This document shows, piece by piece, positions 8,710-18,212 of a stretch of DNA of 64,000 nt. Location of the stretch: contig CANJMQ010000001.1 in the NCBI GenBank assembly GCA_947475225.1, positions 62,001 to 126,000 on the forward strand, given 5' to 3'. A program made the translations under genes and the position numbers. Within the stretch, counting starts at the first letter, position 1. Each line of letters begins with the position of its first letter. The notes under the pieces were generated by a model that was not told the DNA's origin, did not search any database, and saw only the letters and a program-made list of their open reading frames with translations. The DNA is from Bradyrhizobiaceae bacterium (GTDB taxonomy: Bacteria; Pseudomonadota; Alphaproteobacteria; Rhizobiales; Aestuariivirgaceae).

Positions 8710-10272
8710 TTAGCTGATGAGCTTAACGGCTATGGCCGCCAGCGAAATGGCGCCCAAGGCCAGCCAGAAGCGGGTCCACCGGGCATGGCGGGACTGGGCG
8801 GCGGCAAGCTGCTCGGTTGTCTCCTGGTCGAGCCTCAGTCCACCGGCGGCGGCCATGTCCAAAAGCATGGTGGTGGCGCGCCTGGCATCCTCCAGCATGC
8901 CGGGCAGACCAGTAAAAAGCTGGCCGAGCGAACCCGCCGCCTCTTCAAGCTTGCCGGCTGGCCCGAGTTGCCGTTTGATCCAGCCGCTCACCACCGGTTC
9001 CGCTGTTGTCCACATGTTGAGATCCGGGTTCAGCGTCCGGGCGACGCCCTCGACCACCACCATGGTCTTCTGCAACAGCAGAAGCTGCGGCTGGGTCTGC
9101 ATGTCGAACTGGGACGTAATCTCAAAGAGCTGCGTGAGCAGCCGCGCCATGGAGATCTGGTTGGCCGGTCGGTCCATGATCGGCTCGCCGATGGAGCGGA
9201 TCGCCTGGGCGAAGACGGCGGGGTCGTGGTTGCGTGGCACATAGCCAGCTTCGAAATGCACTTCGCTGACACGGAGATAGTTGCGTGTGATGAAGCCATA
9301 GAGGATCTCGGCCAGGAACATGCTCTCCTTGGGTCCCAACCTCCCGACAATGCCAAAGTCCACGGCAACGAGATTGCCCGATCGGTCTATGAACAGGTTG
9401 CCCTGATGCATGTCGGCGTGAAAGAAACCGTCGCGGATCGCATGTCGCAGGAAGCTCTGGATCACCGTGTCGCCGAGCTTCACCAGGTCAAAGCCCTGGG
9501 CGCGCAGTGCCGCCACATCGGCGATCGGCGTTCCGTCGATCCACTCGGTGGTGAGAACGTCACGGCCGGTGCGCTCCCAGTTCACCTTTGGCACACGGAA
9601 GTCCAGGTCATCCCTGGTATTCTGTGCCATCTCCGACAGCGCGGCGGCCTCCATGCGCAGGTCGAGCTCCTGCTTCATGGATTGTTCGAGCATGTTTACG
9701 GCGGCGATTGGCCTCAGTCGGCGGCCCTCCGCGCTGAAGCGCTCCATCAGGCGCGCCGCGAAATAGAAACTGCCGAGATCGGCGGCAAAGCGCTTGCCCA
9801 CGCCGGGGCGCAGCACCTTCACCGCGAGTTCGGGCCCGTCAGGGCACCGTGCCTTGTGCACCTGCGCGATGGAGGCGGCAGCGACAGGCGGGCCGAATTC
9901 GCTGAACAGCATGTCCACCGGCGCGCCGAGAGTGTCGCGGATGATTGCCTTTGCGGTGTCGGTGGGAAATGGCGGAAGTCGGTCCTGCAGTGCCTTCAGT
10001 TCAAAGGCACGGCGCGGACCCACGAGGTCGGGCCGCGTCGCGAGGAATTGACCAAGCTTGATATAGCTGGGCCCGAGCGAAGAGAGTGCTGCTGCAACCG
10101 CCATTTCCCCGCTCTTCTCAGGCTTGCGCGTGCCGAACTTTGCGACCGACAGACCGAGCCGCGCAGCCCATGGCAGCTGCTGGATCTGCTCGGGCGTCAT
10201 TAGCGCGTCATAGGCTGCAAGCGTGCGGCCCGCGCGCAGAAGGGCAAAGCTGTAGCGGATTTCGGAGAACAT
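8710..10272 (-). CDS. ubiB: Ubiquinone biosynthesis accessory protein UbiB (atypical kinase/ATPase)
   Basis: A 520-residue ABC1/ADCK-type protein. It has the family KxGQ motif (SYIKLGQFLATRPDLVG), an Ala-rich replacement of the glycine loop (VAAASIAQVHKA), invariant Lys (LAVKVLRPG), HADMHQGNLF catalytic loop and VDFGIVGRL metal-binding motif. A C-terminal hydrophobic segment (FWLALGAISLAAIAVKL) anchors it to the membrane. It supports coenzyme Q synthesis in the UbiE-K complex; the kinase-like fold acts as an ATPase rather than a protein kinase. Start codon shares one base with the ubiE stop. Confidence 0.95.
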   Translation of the reverse strand: MFSEIRYSFALLRAGRTLAAYDALMTPEQIQQLPWAARLGLSVAKFGTRKPEKSGEMAVAAALSSLGPSYIKLGQFLATRPDLVGPRRAFELKALQDRLPPFPTDTAKAIIRDTLGAPVDMLFSEFGPPVAAASIAQVHKARCPDGPELAVKVLRPGVGKRFAADLGSFYFAARLMERFSAEGRRLRPIAAVNMLEQSMKQELDLRMEAAALSEMAQNTRDDLDFRVPKVNWERTGRDVLTTEWIDGTPIADVAALRAQGFDLVKLGDTVIQSFLRHAIRDGFFHADMHQGNLFIDRSGNLVAVDFGIVGRLGPKESMFLAEILYGFITRNYLRVSEVHFEAGYVPRNHDPAVFAQAIRSIGEPIMDRPANQISMARLLTQLFEITSQFDMQTQPQLLLLQKTMVVVEGVARTLNPDLNMWTTAEPVVSGWIKRQLGPAGKLEEAAGSLGQLFTGLPGMLEDARRATTMLLDMAAAGGLRLDQETTEQLAAAQSRHARWTRFWLALGAISLAAIAVKLIS

Positions 10273-11039
10273 CAGATGCGCCAGCCGGAGTGAATCGCCA
10301 CCACGCCGCCCGTCAGGTTGCGGTAGCTGACATTGGCGAAGCCCGCATCCTCGATCATCGCCTTGAAATCATCCTGCCTCGGGAAGGTGCGGATCGATTC
10401 GACAAGATAGCGATAGGGATGGCCATCACCCGTCACGACCTTGCCGATGGCGGGGACGACAGCAAAGGAATAGGCATCATAGACCTTGTCCATCAGCGGC
10501 ACGTCGACCTGGCTGAACTCGAGACAGAGGAAGCGTCCCCCGGGCTTCAGCACCCGGTATGCTTCGGCGAGTGCCTTGTCGATATGCGTGACGTTGCGGA
10601 TGCCAAAGGCGATGGAATAGCCGTCAAAGGTCTTGTCCGGAAAGGAAAGCGCCTCGGCATTGCCGACAGTAAAGCTGCAGCGGCCAAGAAGCCCCTCTGC
10701 TTCCGCCCGCTTTCTGCCTTCGCCCACCATCTCGGGCGATATGTCGGCGACCGTCACCCGAACATTGGGACCACCGGCGCGCAGGATACGGAATGCGATG
10801 TCGCCCGTTCCGCCGGCCACGTCGAGGTGGTTGAAACCCGCCTGTCCGCGCGGCGGGTTCAGCATGGCCACGAAATCGTCCTTCCACAACCGGTGCAGAC
10901 CGCCGGACATCAGGTCATTCATCTGGTCATAGCGCTCGGCGACCTTGGAGAAGACCTCGTTCACGAGGCCCTGCTTCTCGCCCTCGCCTACCCGGCGAAA
11001 GCCGAAGGCGACGTCCTGTTCGTTGCTCTTGTCTGTCAT
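10272..11039 (-). CDS. ubiE: Demethylmenaquinone/2-polyprenyl-methoxybenzoquinol methyltransferase UbiE
   Basis: A 255-residue class I SAM methyltransferase. It has [34 protein letters not shown] motif [15 protein letters not shown], the acidic post-I stretch [10 protein letters not shown], and the conserved [26 protein letters not shown]. It catalyses C-methylation in ubiquinone biosynthesis. No clear SD lies before the ATG. It is 24 bp downstream of murJ, whereas in many Rhizobiales ubiE sits divergently beside mutM (family knowledge); here mutM is beside trpS instead. Confidence 0.95.
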   Translation of the reverse strand: MTDKSNEQDVAFGFRRVGEGEKQGLVNEVFSKVAERYDQMNDLMSGGLHRLWKDDFVAMLNPPRGQAGFNHLDVAGGTGDIAFRILRAGGPNVRVTVADISPEMVGEGRKRAEAEGLLGRCSFTVGNAEALSFPDKTFDGYSIAFGIRNVTHIDKALAEAYRVLKPGGRFLCLEFSQVDVPLMDKVYDAYSFAVVPAIGKVVTGDGHPYRYLVESIRTFPRQDDFKAMIEDAGFANVSYRNLTGGVVAIHSGWRI

Positions 11040-11063
11040 GGGAGGAACTCTAGCGGCAAACTC

Positions 11064-12620
11064 TTAGCGTTTCAGCATAGACTTGATTTCACCATACCGC
11101 ATCGCGCCTGACACGTGGGCGAGCAAAAAATAGCTGATGATGCCGCCCGAGACGAGCACCGCAAGCCCCCAGGCGGCCGCCAGGAAGCCTGCGTGTTCTG
11201 CATAATTTCCCTGAAGAACCCAGGCTCCTGCCAGAAGCAATCCCCCCATCCCCAAGCCTGATGCGACAATCCGAGGCAGGCGGTGACGTGAGCGCTCGTC
11301 CAATGTGAATAGTCCACGCCGCGAGAGGGTGACACCCAGCAGTATCGTGTTCGTCCAGGCGGCAAGTGATGTCGCCAGCGCAATCCCGACATGGCCCATG
11401 AAGCGGGAGAGAAGAATACTTCCGACCACATTGACGACCACCGAAATGACCGCGAAACGCATCGGCGTCTTTGTATCCTCGCGGGCGTAGAAGCCGGGTT
11501 GGAAAACCTTGGAGAGCGAGAAGGCCACAAGTCCCGATGCAAACGCGAGCAGTGCCGGCGCCACTGCAAAGGTATCGGCGCGATCAAATGCACCGTGTTC
11601 GAAGACGGTGTGGATGATGGGGTGTGGTATTGCCATCAGAGCGATGGCCGCGGGAATGGTCAAGAACATCGAAAGTTCCAACGCGCGGTTCTGGCTGTTG
11701 AGAGCTCCTGTTTCATCGCCGGCCCGCAGGCGGCGTGACAGGTCTGGCAACAGCACCACGCCGATCGCCACGCCGATGACCCCCAGCGGCAACTGATAAA
11801 GCCGGTCGGCGTAATAGAGGAAGGCGACGGCCCCTGGCAGCGTCGTGGCGATCATGGTCGCCACGACCAGGTTGATTTGCATCACGCCACCCGAGACGAT
11901 ACCGGGAATGGACAGCTTGATGACCCGCTTGACGTCTGGAGTCAGCCGTGGCCAGCGTGGCACAAGACGCATACCTGCGCGGCGGCAGGCAATGGCAAGC
12001 AGCGCGTATTGCGCAATGCCTGAGGCAAATAAGCCCCAGGCGAAGATATAGCCTGTCTCAGGTGTATTACCGGTGGCAAGTATCCATGCCACCACGTTGG
12101 AGGCGATCATCACCACGTTAAGCAGAATGGGCGCCGCTGCAGCGGCAGTAAAGCGATTCAAGCTGTTCAGGACACCCGATTGCAGCGCTGTCAGCGACAT
12201 GAACAGCAGATAAGGAAAACAGATGCGGGTGAGGTCCACCGCCAGCCGAAAGGTTTCTCCGCTCGCCTTGAAGCCGGGAGCGATGACATAGATCACTACC
12301 GGCATGGCAATCATCGCTGCGGCCGAGAACACAATGAGCCAGGCGAGAAGGAAGGAAAAGACCTCGATAGCGAAATCCCGCGCCTTGGCTTCACCCTTAC
12401 CTTCAACGCACTTGGCGAAGAGCGGCACGAAGGCATTATTGAATGCACCTTCTGCAAACAGGGCACGGAACAGGTTCGGAAATCGTTGAGCTACAAAGAA
12501 AGCCTCTGCGACAAAGCTCGTTCCGAGGGCGAAAGCGATCAACTGATCCCGAACGAACCCCAAGACACGGCTGATGAGCGTGAGGCCGCCTACAGTTGCT
12601 GCCGATCTGAGCATCGACAT
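11064..12620 (-). CDS. murJ: Lipid II flippase MurJ (MviN)
   Basis: A 518-residue polytopic membrane protein with about 14 hydrophobic segments. The N-terminus RSAATVGGLTLISRVLGFVRDQLIAFALG is the MurJ signature, and the second half contains FYAREDTKTPMRFAVISVVVN. MOP-superfamily transporters of this kind move lipid II across the cytoplasmic membrane for peptidoglycan synthesis. Five bases separate its start from the glnD stop. In Rhizobiales glnD-murJ is usually continued by trpS; here the next gene is ubiE. Confidence 0.95.
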   Translation of the reverse strand: MSMLRSAATVGGLTLISRVLGFVRDQLIAFALGTSFVAEAFFVAQRFPNLFRALFAEGAFNNAFVPLFAKCVEGKGEAKARDFAIEVFSFLLAWLIVFSAAAMIAMPVVIYVIAPGFKASGETFRLAVDLTRICFPYLLFMSLTALQSGVLNSLNRFTAAAAAPILLNVVMIASNVVAWILATGNTPETGYIFAWGLFASGIAQYALLAIACRRAGMRLVPRWPRLTPDVKRVIKLSIPGIVSGGVMQINLVVATMIATTLPGAVAFLYYADRLYQLPLGVIGVAIGVVLLPDLSRRLRAGDETGALNSQNRALELSMFLTIPAAIALMAIPHPIIHTVFEHGAFDRADTFAVAPALLAFASGLVAFSLSKVFQPGFYAREDTKTPMRFAVISVVVNVVGSILLSRFMGHVGIALATSLAAWTNTILLGVTLSRRGLFTLDERSRHRLPRIVASGLGMGGLLLAGAWVLQGNYAEHAGFLAAAWGLAVLVSGGIISYFLLAHVSGAMRYGEIKSMLKR

Positions 12621-12625
12621 AAGGG

Positions 12626-15388
12626 TCAGGCCTTTATCGGCGCTGGCTGCGCTGCTGGTTTGAGGATGTTGGCAAGCGCGTTCTCGATCTGCTTGTGGCG
12701 GGTCGTATTCTCGATCTTGGCACCCGTCAGGTCTGTCACGTAGAACACGTCCACTGCCTTCTCGCCAAATGTCGTAACATGTGCCGAGGCGATGTTGAGG
12801 TTGAGTTTGTAGAGGGCCTCAGTGAGATCATAAAGCAGGCCGATGCGGTCAAGACCGTTGATCTCGATAACCGTGAAGCGGTTTGAGGACTGGTTGTCAA
12901 TGATGACGCGCGGTTCCACCGTGAAGGCCTTGATGCGCTGCTGAGGCTTGTAGGCCTTCGCTACGGCTTCCTTCAGCCACAGTTCACCTCGCAAGGCTTT
13001 GCGCACCAGCTCTGCAATGCGTTCCGCCCGTCGGCGCTCGTCTTCTTCGTCCGGAAATTCACGCTGGATCAGTATGGTATCGAGTGCCATGCCATCCGTC
13101 GTCGTGAAGATCTGAGCGCCGGCGATGTTGGCGCCCGCCGCCGCGCAGGCGCCGGTGATGAGGGCCAGCAGTCTTGGATGGTCCGGGGTGTAGATCGAAA
13201 GTTCGGTGATGGCCGTGAAGGCATCAGTCTCGAAACTTGTGACAACACTTTTGGGAGAGGCTTCAGAGATCATCTCCGCATGTTTTACTTGCTTGTCGGT
13301 CGAGCTGCCGAGCCAGTAGGCGTCATAGTGGCGCGCGGCATAGGCCGTCTTCTGCTCGTCGCTCCAGCTTGGCATGCGCGCGAAGAATGCGCCTTGGGCG
13401 CCATTCACGCGCTCCTTGCGGGAGACGGCCGTGTGTCCGCCTGTCAGCACCGGTTCTGCTTCCGTGTAGAGTGTTCGCAACAACTGGCCCTTCCAGCCAT
13501 TCCACACGCCCGGTCCAACGGCCCGGATATCGGCAACCGTGAGGATGATCAGCAGTTTCAGACGCTCCACGCTCTGCACGACAGCGCAGAAGTCCAGGAT
13601 GGTCTTGAAATCGTTGAGATCGCGCATTTGCGCGGTTTCGCTCATCAGCAGGTGATGGCGGATCAGCCATGCCACGGTTTCCGTCTCGGAGGCCGTGAGC
13701 CCGAGCCGAGGGCAAAGTTCCCGCGCGATGCGTTCGCCAGCGATCGAATGGTCCTCCTTGCGGCCCTTGGCAATGTCATGCAGGAAAACGGCAACATAGA
13801 GGAGACGGCGGCTGGTGATCGTTGGGAAGATGGCCGTCGAGAGCGGATGATCCTCCGAGAGCCTGCCGCGCTCGATTGCCGAGAGGTGACCCACGGCGCG
13901 GATCAGATGCTCGTCCACCGTATAATGATGATACATGTTGAACTGCATCATCGCCACGATGCGGCCGAAGGCCGGGATGAAGCGGCCGAGCACACCCGCT
14001 TCGTTCATCATGCGCAGCACGATGTCTGGATTTTCGCTGGCAGTCAGCAGTTCGAGGAAGATCGCATTGGCTTCGGGATTGTCGAGGATGTTGCGGATGA
14101 GGCCCAGTGACTTGCGCAACAGTTTCAGCGCGTCGGGATGAATTTCCGCGCCGTGCCGACCCGCCACCGCGAAGAGTCGTATGATGTTGACTGGATTCTT
14201 TGTGAACACGTCAGGAGAGCTTGGCACCACGCGGCCGCTCTCGACACGGAAATCCGGAGCATCACGGAGCGTTCCGGATGTCTTCGAGATGAGCCGTCCA
14301 AGGACTCGCCCCAGCCCCGGTGCATCCTTGACCTGCTGGGCCTCGAGGCTGGCGCAGAGAATACGGGTGAGGTCACCCACGTCCTTGGCGACGAGAAAGT
14401 AGTGCTTCATGAAGCGTTCGACGTGCTTCAGCCCGCCATGCGCCTTGTATCCGAGACGCTCGGCAATGTCGGACTGGCGATCGAAGCTCAGCCTGTCGTT
14501 GCCGCGCTTCGAAAGGAAGTGCAGGTGGCAGCGTACTGCCCACAAGAAGCGCTCGCACTTCTTGAAGATGGCGAGTTCTTCATGGCTGAAGGCACCCTTC
14601 TCTGCAAGCTCGTCCGTGGCATTGGTCGCATAGATGAACTTGGCGATCCAGAATAGCGTGTTGAGGTCGCGGAGACCTCCCTTGCCGTCCTTTACGTCTG
14701 GCTCGACGATATAGCGACTCTCGCCTACCTTCAGGTGCCGGCGGTCGCGCTCGCCAAGCTTGTCAGCAATGAAATCCCTCGCACCCTTCGAAACGATCTC
14801 GCGGCGGAATTCGCTGGCAAGGCGCTCGAAAAGTGCTTCGTCACCACAGATGAACCGGGCTTCCAGTATGGCCGTAAGAATGGTGTTATCGGACTTCGCA
14901 AGCCTGATGCATTCATCGATGCTGCGTGTGGCGTGACCGACCTTCTGGCGCGTGTCCCACAGGCAGTAGAGAATGAATTCAACGATGTTCTGCACCCGCT
15001 CGGTCTGGCGCGTTGGGAGCACGAAGAGGAGGTCGATGTCAGAACCTGGCGCCAGCGTCCCGCGGCCGTAGCCACCGACAGCAACGACGGAAATCCGCTC
15101 TTCGGGTCCGTTCGACGGATACAGCGTTGTATTGGCAAGGTCAAAAAGGCTGCGGATGATCTCATCTTCGGTGACGCTCAGTGATTCCGCGCAGCGCGTG
15201 CCATCGCCATCGGCGATCAGCTGAGTTTCCGCCAATGCATGCGACTGTTCCAGAACAGCCTTCAGCACCTTCACAATAGCAGGACGCAAGCCGGCTTTTG
15301 TCGTGCCGTTCTCTGCTACCGCCGAAGCGAGTTCACCGCGTAACTGATCGGGTTTCACGAAGCGTTTCGGAGCAAGTGCGGCCCTCAC
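12626..15388 (-). CDS. glnD: Bifunctional uridylyltransferase/uridylyl-removing enzyme GlnD
   Basis: A 920-residue nitrogen sensor. Nucleotidyltransferase domain around 90-250 has GGYGRGTLAPGSDIDLLFVLP (GS...DxD). An HD domain lies near residue 520 (LFHDIAKGRKEDHSIAGE). Two C-terminal ACT domains (FTAITELSIYTPDHPRLL; FTVIEINGLDRIGLLYDLTEAL) sense glutamine. It uridylylates and deuridylylates PII proteins according to glutamine level. The start is a GTG overlapping the mutS stop by four bases (GTGA), which implies translational coupling. Full length for the family. Confidence 0.97.
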   Translation of the reverse strand: MRAALAPKRFVKPDQLRGELASAVAENGTTKAGLRPAIVKVLKAVLEQSHALAETQLIADGDGTRCAESLSVTEDEIIRSLFDLANTTLYPSNGPEERISVVAVGGYGRGTLAPGSDIDLLFVLPTRQTERVQNIVEFILYCLWDTRQKVGHATRSIDECIRLAKSDNTILTAILEARFICGDEALFERLASEFRREIVSKGARDFIADKLGERDRRHLKVGESRYIVEPDVKDGKGGLRDLNTLFWIAKFIYATNATDELAEKGAFSHEELAIFKKCERFLWAVRCHLHFLSKRGNDRLSFDRQSDIAERLGYKAHGGLKHVERFMKHYFLVAKDVGDLTRILCASLEAQQVKDAPGLGRVLGRLISKTSGTLRDAPDFRVESGRVVPSSPDVFTKNPVNIIRLFAVAGRHGAEIHPDALKLLRKSLGLIRNILDNPEANAIFLELLTASENPDIVLRMMNEAGVLGRFIPAFGRIVAMMQFNMYHHYTVDEHLIRAVGHLSAIERGRLSEDHPLSTAIFPTITSRRLLYVAVFLHDIAKGRKEDHSIAGERIARELCPRLGLTASETETVAWLIRHHLLMSETAQMRDLNDFKTILDFCAVVQSVERLKLLIILTVADIRAVGPGVWNGWKGQLLRTLYTEAEPVLTGGHTAVSRKERVNGAQGAFFARMPSWSDEQKTAYAARHYDAYWLGSSTDKQVKHAEMISEASPKSVVTSFETDAFTAITELSIYTPDHPRLLALITGACAAAGANIAGAQIFTTTDGMALDTILIQREFPDEEDERRRAERIAELVRKALRGELWLKEAVAKAYKPQQRIKAFTVEPRVIIDNQSSNRFTVIEINGLDRIGLLYDLTEALYKLNLNIASAHVTTFGEKAVDVFYVTDLTGAKIENTTRHKQIENALANILKPAAQPAPIKA

Positions 15389-18099
15389 GATTGCCAGGCT
15401 CCCAGCAAGCTCTTGAGCTCATAGACCAGCGCCAGCGCATCCCGTGGTGTGAGTTCATCGGCGACAACCTGCGCGAGCTTGGTCTCGACGGCGCTTTCCC
15501 GGGGTGCGGGCGGCTGTGGCGCTGCAGCAAACAGCGGCAACTCATCGATGAGGCCTGCCGCGGGGGCCTTCGACCCTTCGCGTTCCAGCTTTTCCAATAC
15601 CTTTCTTGCCCGGCTGATCACCGCGGGTGGAAGCCCCGCGATCTGGGCCACATGAATGCCGTAGGAGCGATCGGCAACGCCTGCCACAACCTCATGCAGG
15701 AAGATGATCTCGTCCTGCCACTCCTTCACCTTCATCGTTGCATTGGCGAGGTGCGAAAGCCTGGACGCGAGCTGTGTCAGCTCGTGGTAGTGGGTGGCGA
15801 AGAGCGCACGGCACTTGTTCACGCCATGCAGATGCTCGAGTGTTGCCCAGGCTATGGAGAGGCCGTCATAGGTGGCGGTTCCACGGCCGATTTCGTCGAG
15901 AATCACGAAGGACTTCTCTGTGGCCTGGTTGAGGATTGCTGCCGTCTCCACCATTTCGACCATGAAGGTGGAGCGCCCGCGCGCCAGGTCGTCAGCAGCA
16001 CCCACACGGCTGAACAACCGGTCCACCGCACCAAGATGTGCATCCGTGGCTGGAATGAAGGATCCCATCTGCGCGAGGATGACAATCAGCGCATTCTGGC
16101 GGAGGTAGGTGGACTTGCCGGCCATGTTGGGGCCAGTGAGAAGGCAGAGACGCCTGGCGTCGCCTGATATCTCGCAGTCATTGGCAACGAACGAACCCGA
16201 TGCCTGGTCCTGCAGCGCGGCCTCGACCACTGGGTGCCGTCCGCCACGCACCGTGAAACAGGTTGAATCGTCGACGCGTGGACGAACGTAACGCCGCCGT
16301 TCAGCGACCTCGGCCAGCGCCGATGCCGCGTCGAGCTGTGCGGATGCATCGGCGATCTTCGAAAGGAGGTCGCGGCGCGCCGTGACGCGGGTACAGAGGG
16401 CGGAGAAGATTTCCTGCTCCAAGGCCAGTGCTCTTTCCGCTGCCGCTGCGATGCTCTGGTCCAGCGAGGCAAGTTCAGTGGTAACGAAGCGCATAGCGCT
16501 TGCGACCGTTTGGCGGTGGATGAACAAACCGGCCTTGTCGGGTGCCTGCAGCGCGGATGCCGAACTGGCTGGCACTTCAATAAAGTAGCCGAGCACATTG
16601 TTATGCTTCACCTTCAGCGACTTGACACCTGAAACTTCGCAATAGCGCGTCTGCAGGCCGGCGATCACATGGCGTGTTTCGTCACGAAGCGAGCGGTTCT
16701 CGTCAAGATCGACGGAATAACCTTTCTTCACGAAGCCACCGTCGCGCGCGAAGTTGGGCAGGTCTACGTCAAGTGCGGCATCGAGTTCACGTGCCAGGTC
16801 GAGATCGCTCCAACTCAGTGTCTCGCAGAGCGAGTCAAGGTTTTCGGGCAGACCGCCGATGGTTGCGCTGGCTGCCAGTCGGTGCGCAAGGTGGCCGGCG
16901 ATCATAAGTCCGTCACGTATTCCGGCAAGATCGCGCGGGCCACCGCGTCCGATGGTGACACGACCCAGGGCGCGCTCAAGATCAGGCATGGAGGTGAGTA
17001 GCTTGCGAGTGTCCTCACGAAGTGCGGCATCGGCGACGAAATGCGCCACATCGTCCAGCCGGCGGGCGATGGCGTAGGGGTCACATTGCGGGTTTGACAG
17101 CCTGGTCGCGATGCAGCGGGATCCCGCTGCCGTAACCGTCAGGTCGATCACGGAAAGGAGGCTGCCGCGCCGCTCGCCCGCCAGCGTGCGGGTAAGTTCG
17201 AGATTGGCGCGCGTCGCAGGGTCGATGAGCATGACCGAGGAAGCAACCTCGCGACGGGGCGGGCGAAGGTATGGCAGTTTACCGGCCTGGGTGATGACAA
17301 TATATTCGAGTAATCCGCCGAGTGCGGACACTTCGGCGCGCGAAAAATTGCCAAAGCCGTCCAGCGCCTTGACGTCAAACTGCTCCTTGAGCCGCCGCTC
17401 GGAGGCCAGAGAATCAAAGCGGACGGAAGGAAGTGGCGTTACCGGTGCACCAGCCCGGTCCAGCAAGCTGGTGAATTCGGGGTCGGCGAGCAGAGCGTCA
17501 GCGGCGATGATCTCACGGGGATCGAGCCGGGTGAGATCAGCGGACAGCCGTGTGGAGGCAGTCTGCATGACCGCCAGCTCACCTGAGCTGATGTCGGCCC
17601 AGGCAATGGCCATCTCGCCCGTTGCCTTGCTGCGGGTGACGCTCGCGAGGAAATTGTGGCTGCGGGAATCCAGCAGATTGTCCTCGGTCAGCGTGCCGGG
17701 GGTGACCAGGCGAACGACGTCGCGCTTCACCACTGACTTGGAGCCGCGTTTCCTTGCCTCGGCCGGGTCTTCAAGTTGCTCGCAGACGGCCACGCGGTGG
17801 CCCATGCGGATCAGTTTCTGGAGATAAGCGTCTGCGGCGTGAGCGGGTACGCCGCACATGGGGATGTCCTCGCCCAAATGCTTGCCGCGTCTGGTCAGCG
17901 TAATGCCGAGGGCAGTGGCTGCAATCTCCGCGTCTTCGAAGAAAAGCTCGTAGAAATCGCCCATGCGGAAGAACAGCAGGCTGCCCGGGTTCGCCTGTTT
18001 CAGAACCAGGAACTGTGCCATGACGGGCGTTGCGCGGCTGGAGGTCTCCTCCCCCGCTCCCTCGCCCATATGGTCCATCTCGGTCACGGTGCCTTCCAT
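15385..18099 (-). CDS. mutS: DNA mismatch repair protein MutS
   Basis: A 904-residue mismatch sensor. The mismatch-binding domain keeps the Phe-x-Glu wedge (FFRMGDFYELFFEDA). The ATPase has Walker A GPNMAGKSTYLRQNALIV, the SRVGAADDLARGRSTFMVEM segment, Walker B VILDEIGRGTATYDGLSIAW and ATHYHELTQLA. The MLV-type C-terminal tail is short. The ATG at 18099 adds a 26-residue leader before MAQFLVLKQANPG; an internal ATG (18078) is an alternative and neither has a strong SD. It heads the mutS-glnD-murJ-ubiE-ubiB-coaBC-dut-moeB run and is divergent to maeB. Confidence 0.97.
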   Translation of the reverse strand: MEGTVTEMDHMGEGAGEETSSRATPVMAQFLVLKQANPGSLLFFRMGDFYELFFEDAEIAATALGITLTRRGKHLGEDIPMCGVPAHAADAYLQKLIRMGHRVAVCEQLEDPAEARKRGSKSVVKRDVVRLVTPGTLTEDNLLDSRSHNFLASVTRSKATGEMAIAWADISSGELAVMQTASTRLSADLTRLDPREIIAADALLADPEFTSLLDRAGAPVTPLPSVRFDSLASERRLKEQFDVKALDGFGNFSRAEVSALGGLLEYIVITQAGKLPYLRPPRREVASSVMLIDPATRANLELTRTLAGERRGSLLSVIDLTVTAAGSRCIATRLSNPQCDPYAIARRLDDVAHFVADAALREDTRKLLTSMPDLERALGRVTIGRGGPRDLAGIRDGLMIAGHLAHRLAASATIGGLPENLDSLCETLSWSDLDLARELDAALDVDLPNFARDGGFVKKGYSVDLDENRSLRDETRHVIAGLQTRYCEVSGVKSLKVKHNNVLGYFIEVPASSASALQAPDKAGLFIHRQTVASAMRFVTTELASLDQSIAAAAERALALEQEIFSALCTRVTARRDLLSKIADASAQLDAASALAEVAERRRYVRPRVDDSTCFTVRGGRHPVVEAALQDQASGSFVANDCEISGDARRLCLLTGPNMAGKSTYLRQNALIVILAQMGSFIPATDAHLGAVDRLFSRVGAADDLARGRSTFMVEMVETAAILNQATEKSFVILDEIGRGTATYDGLSIAWATLEHLHGVNKCRALFATHYHELTQLASRLSHLANATMKVKEWQDEIIFLHEVVAGVADRSYGIHVAQIAGLPPAVISRARKVLEKLEREGSKAPAAGLIDELPLFAAAPQPPAPRESAVETKLAQVVADELTPRDALALVYELKSLLGAWQS

Positions 18100-18212
18100 A
18101 GCAGGAATCGACCAAAGAGGTACAAGCGAGGTTTTCGGAACGCTTGAGTGTCGTCCCCGGCCTCTCTAGTCTGGCTGCCAGACACTGGATAATTGTTATT
18201 TGGGGCAAAGAC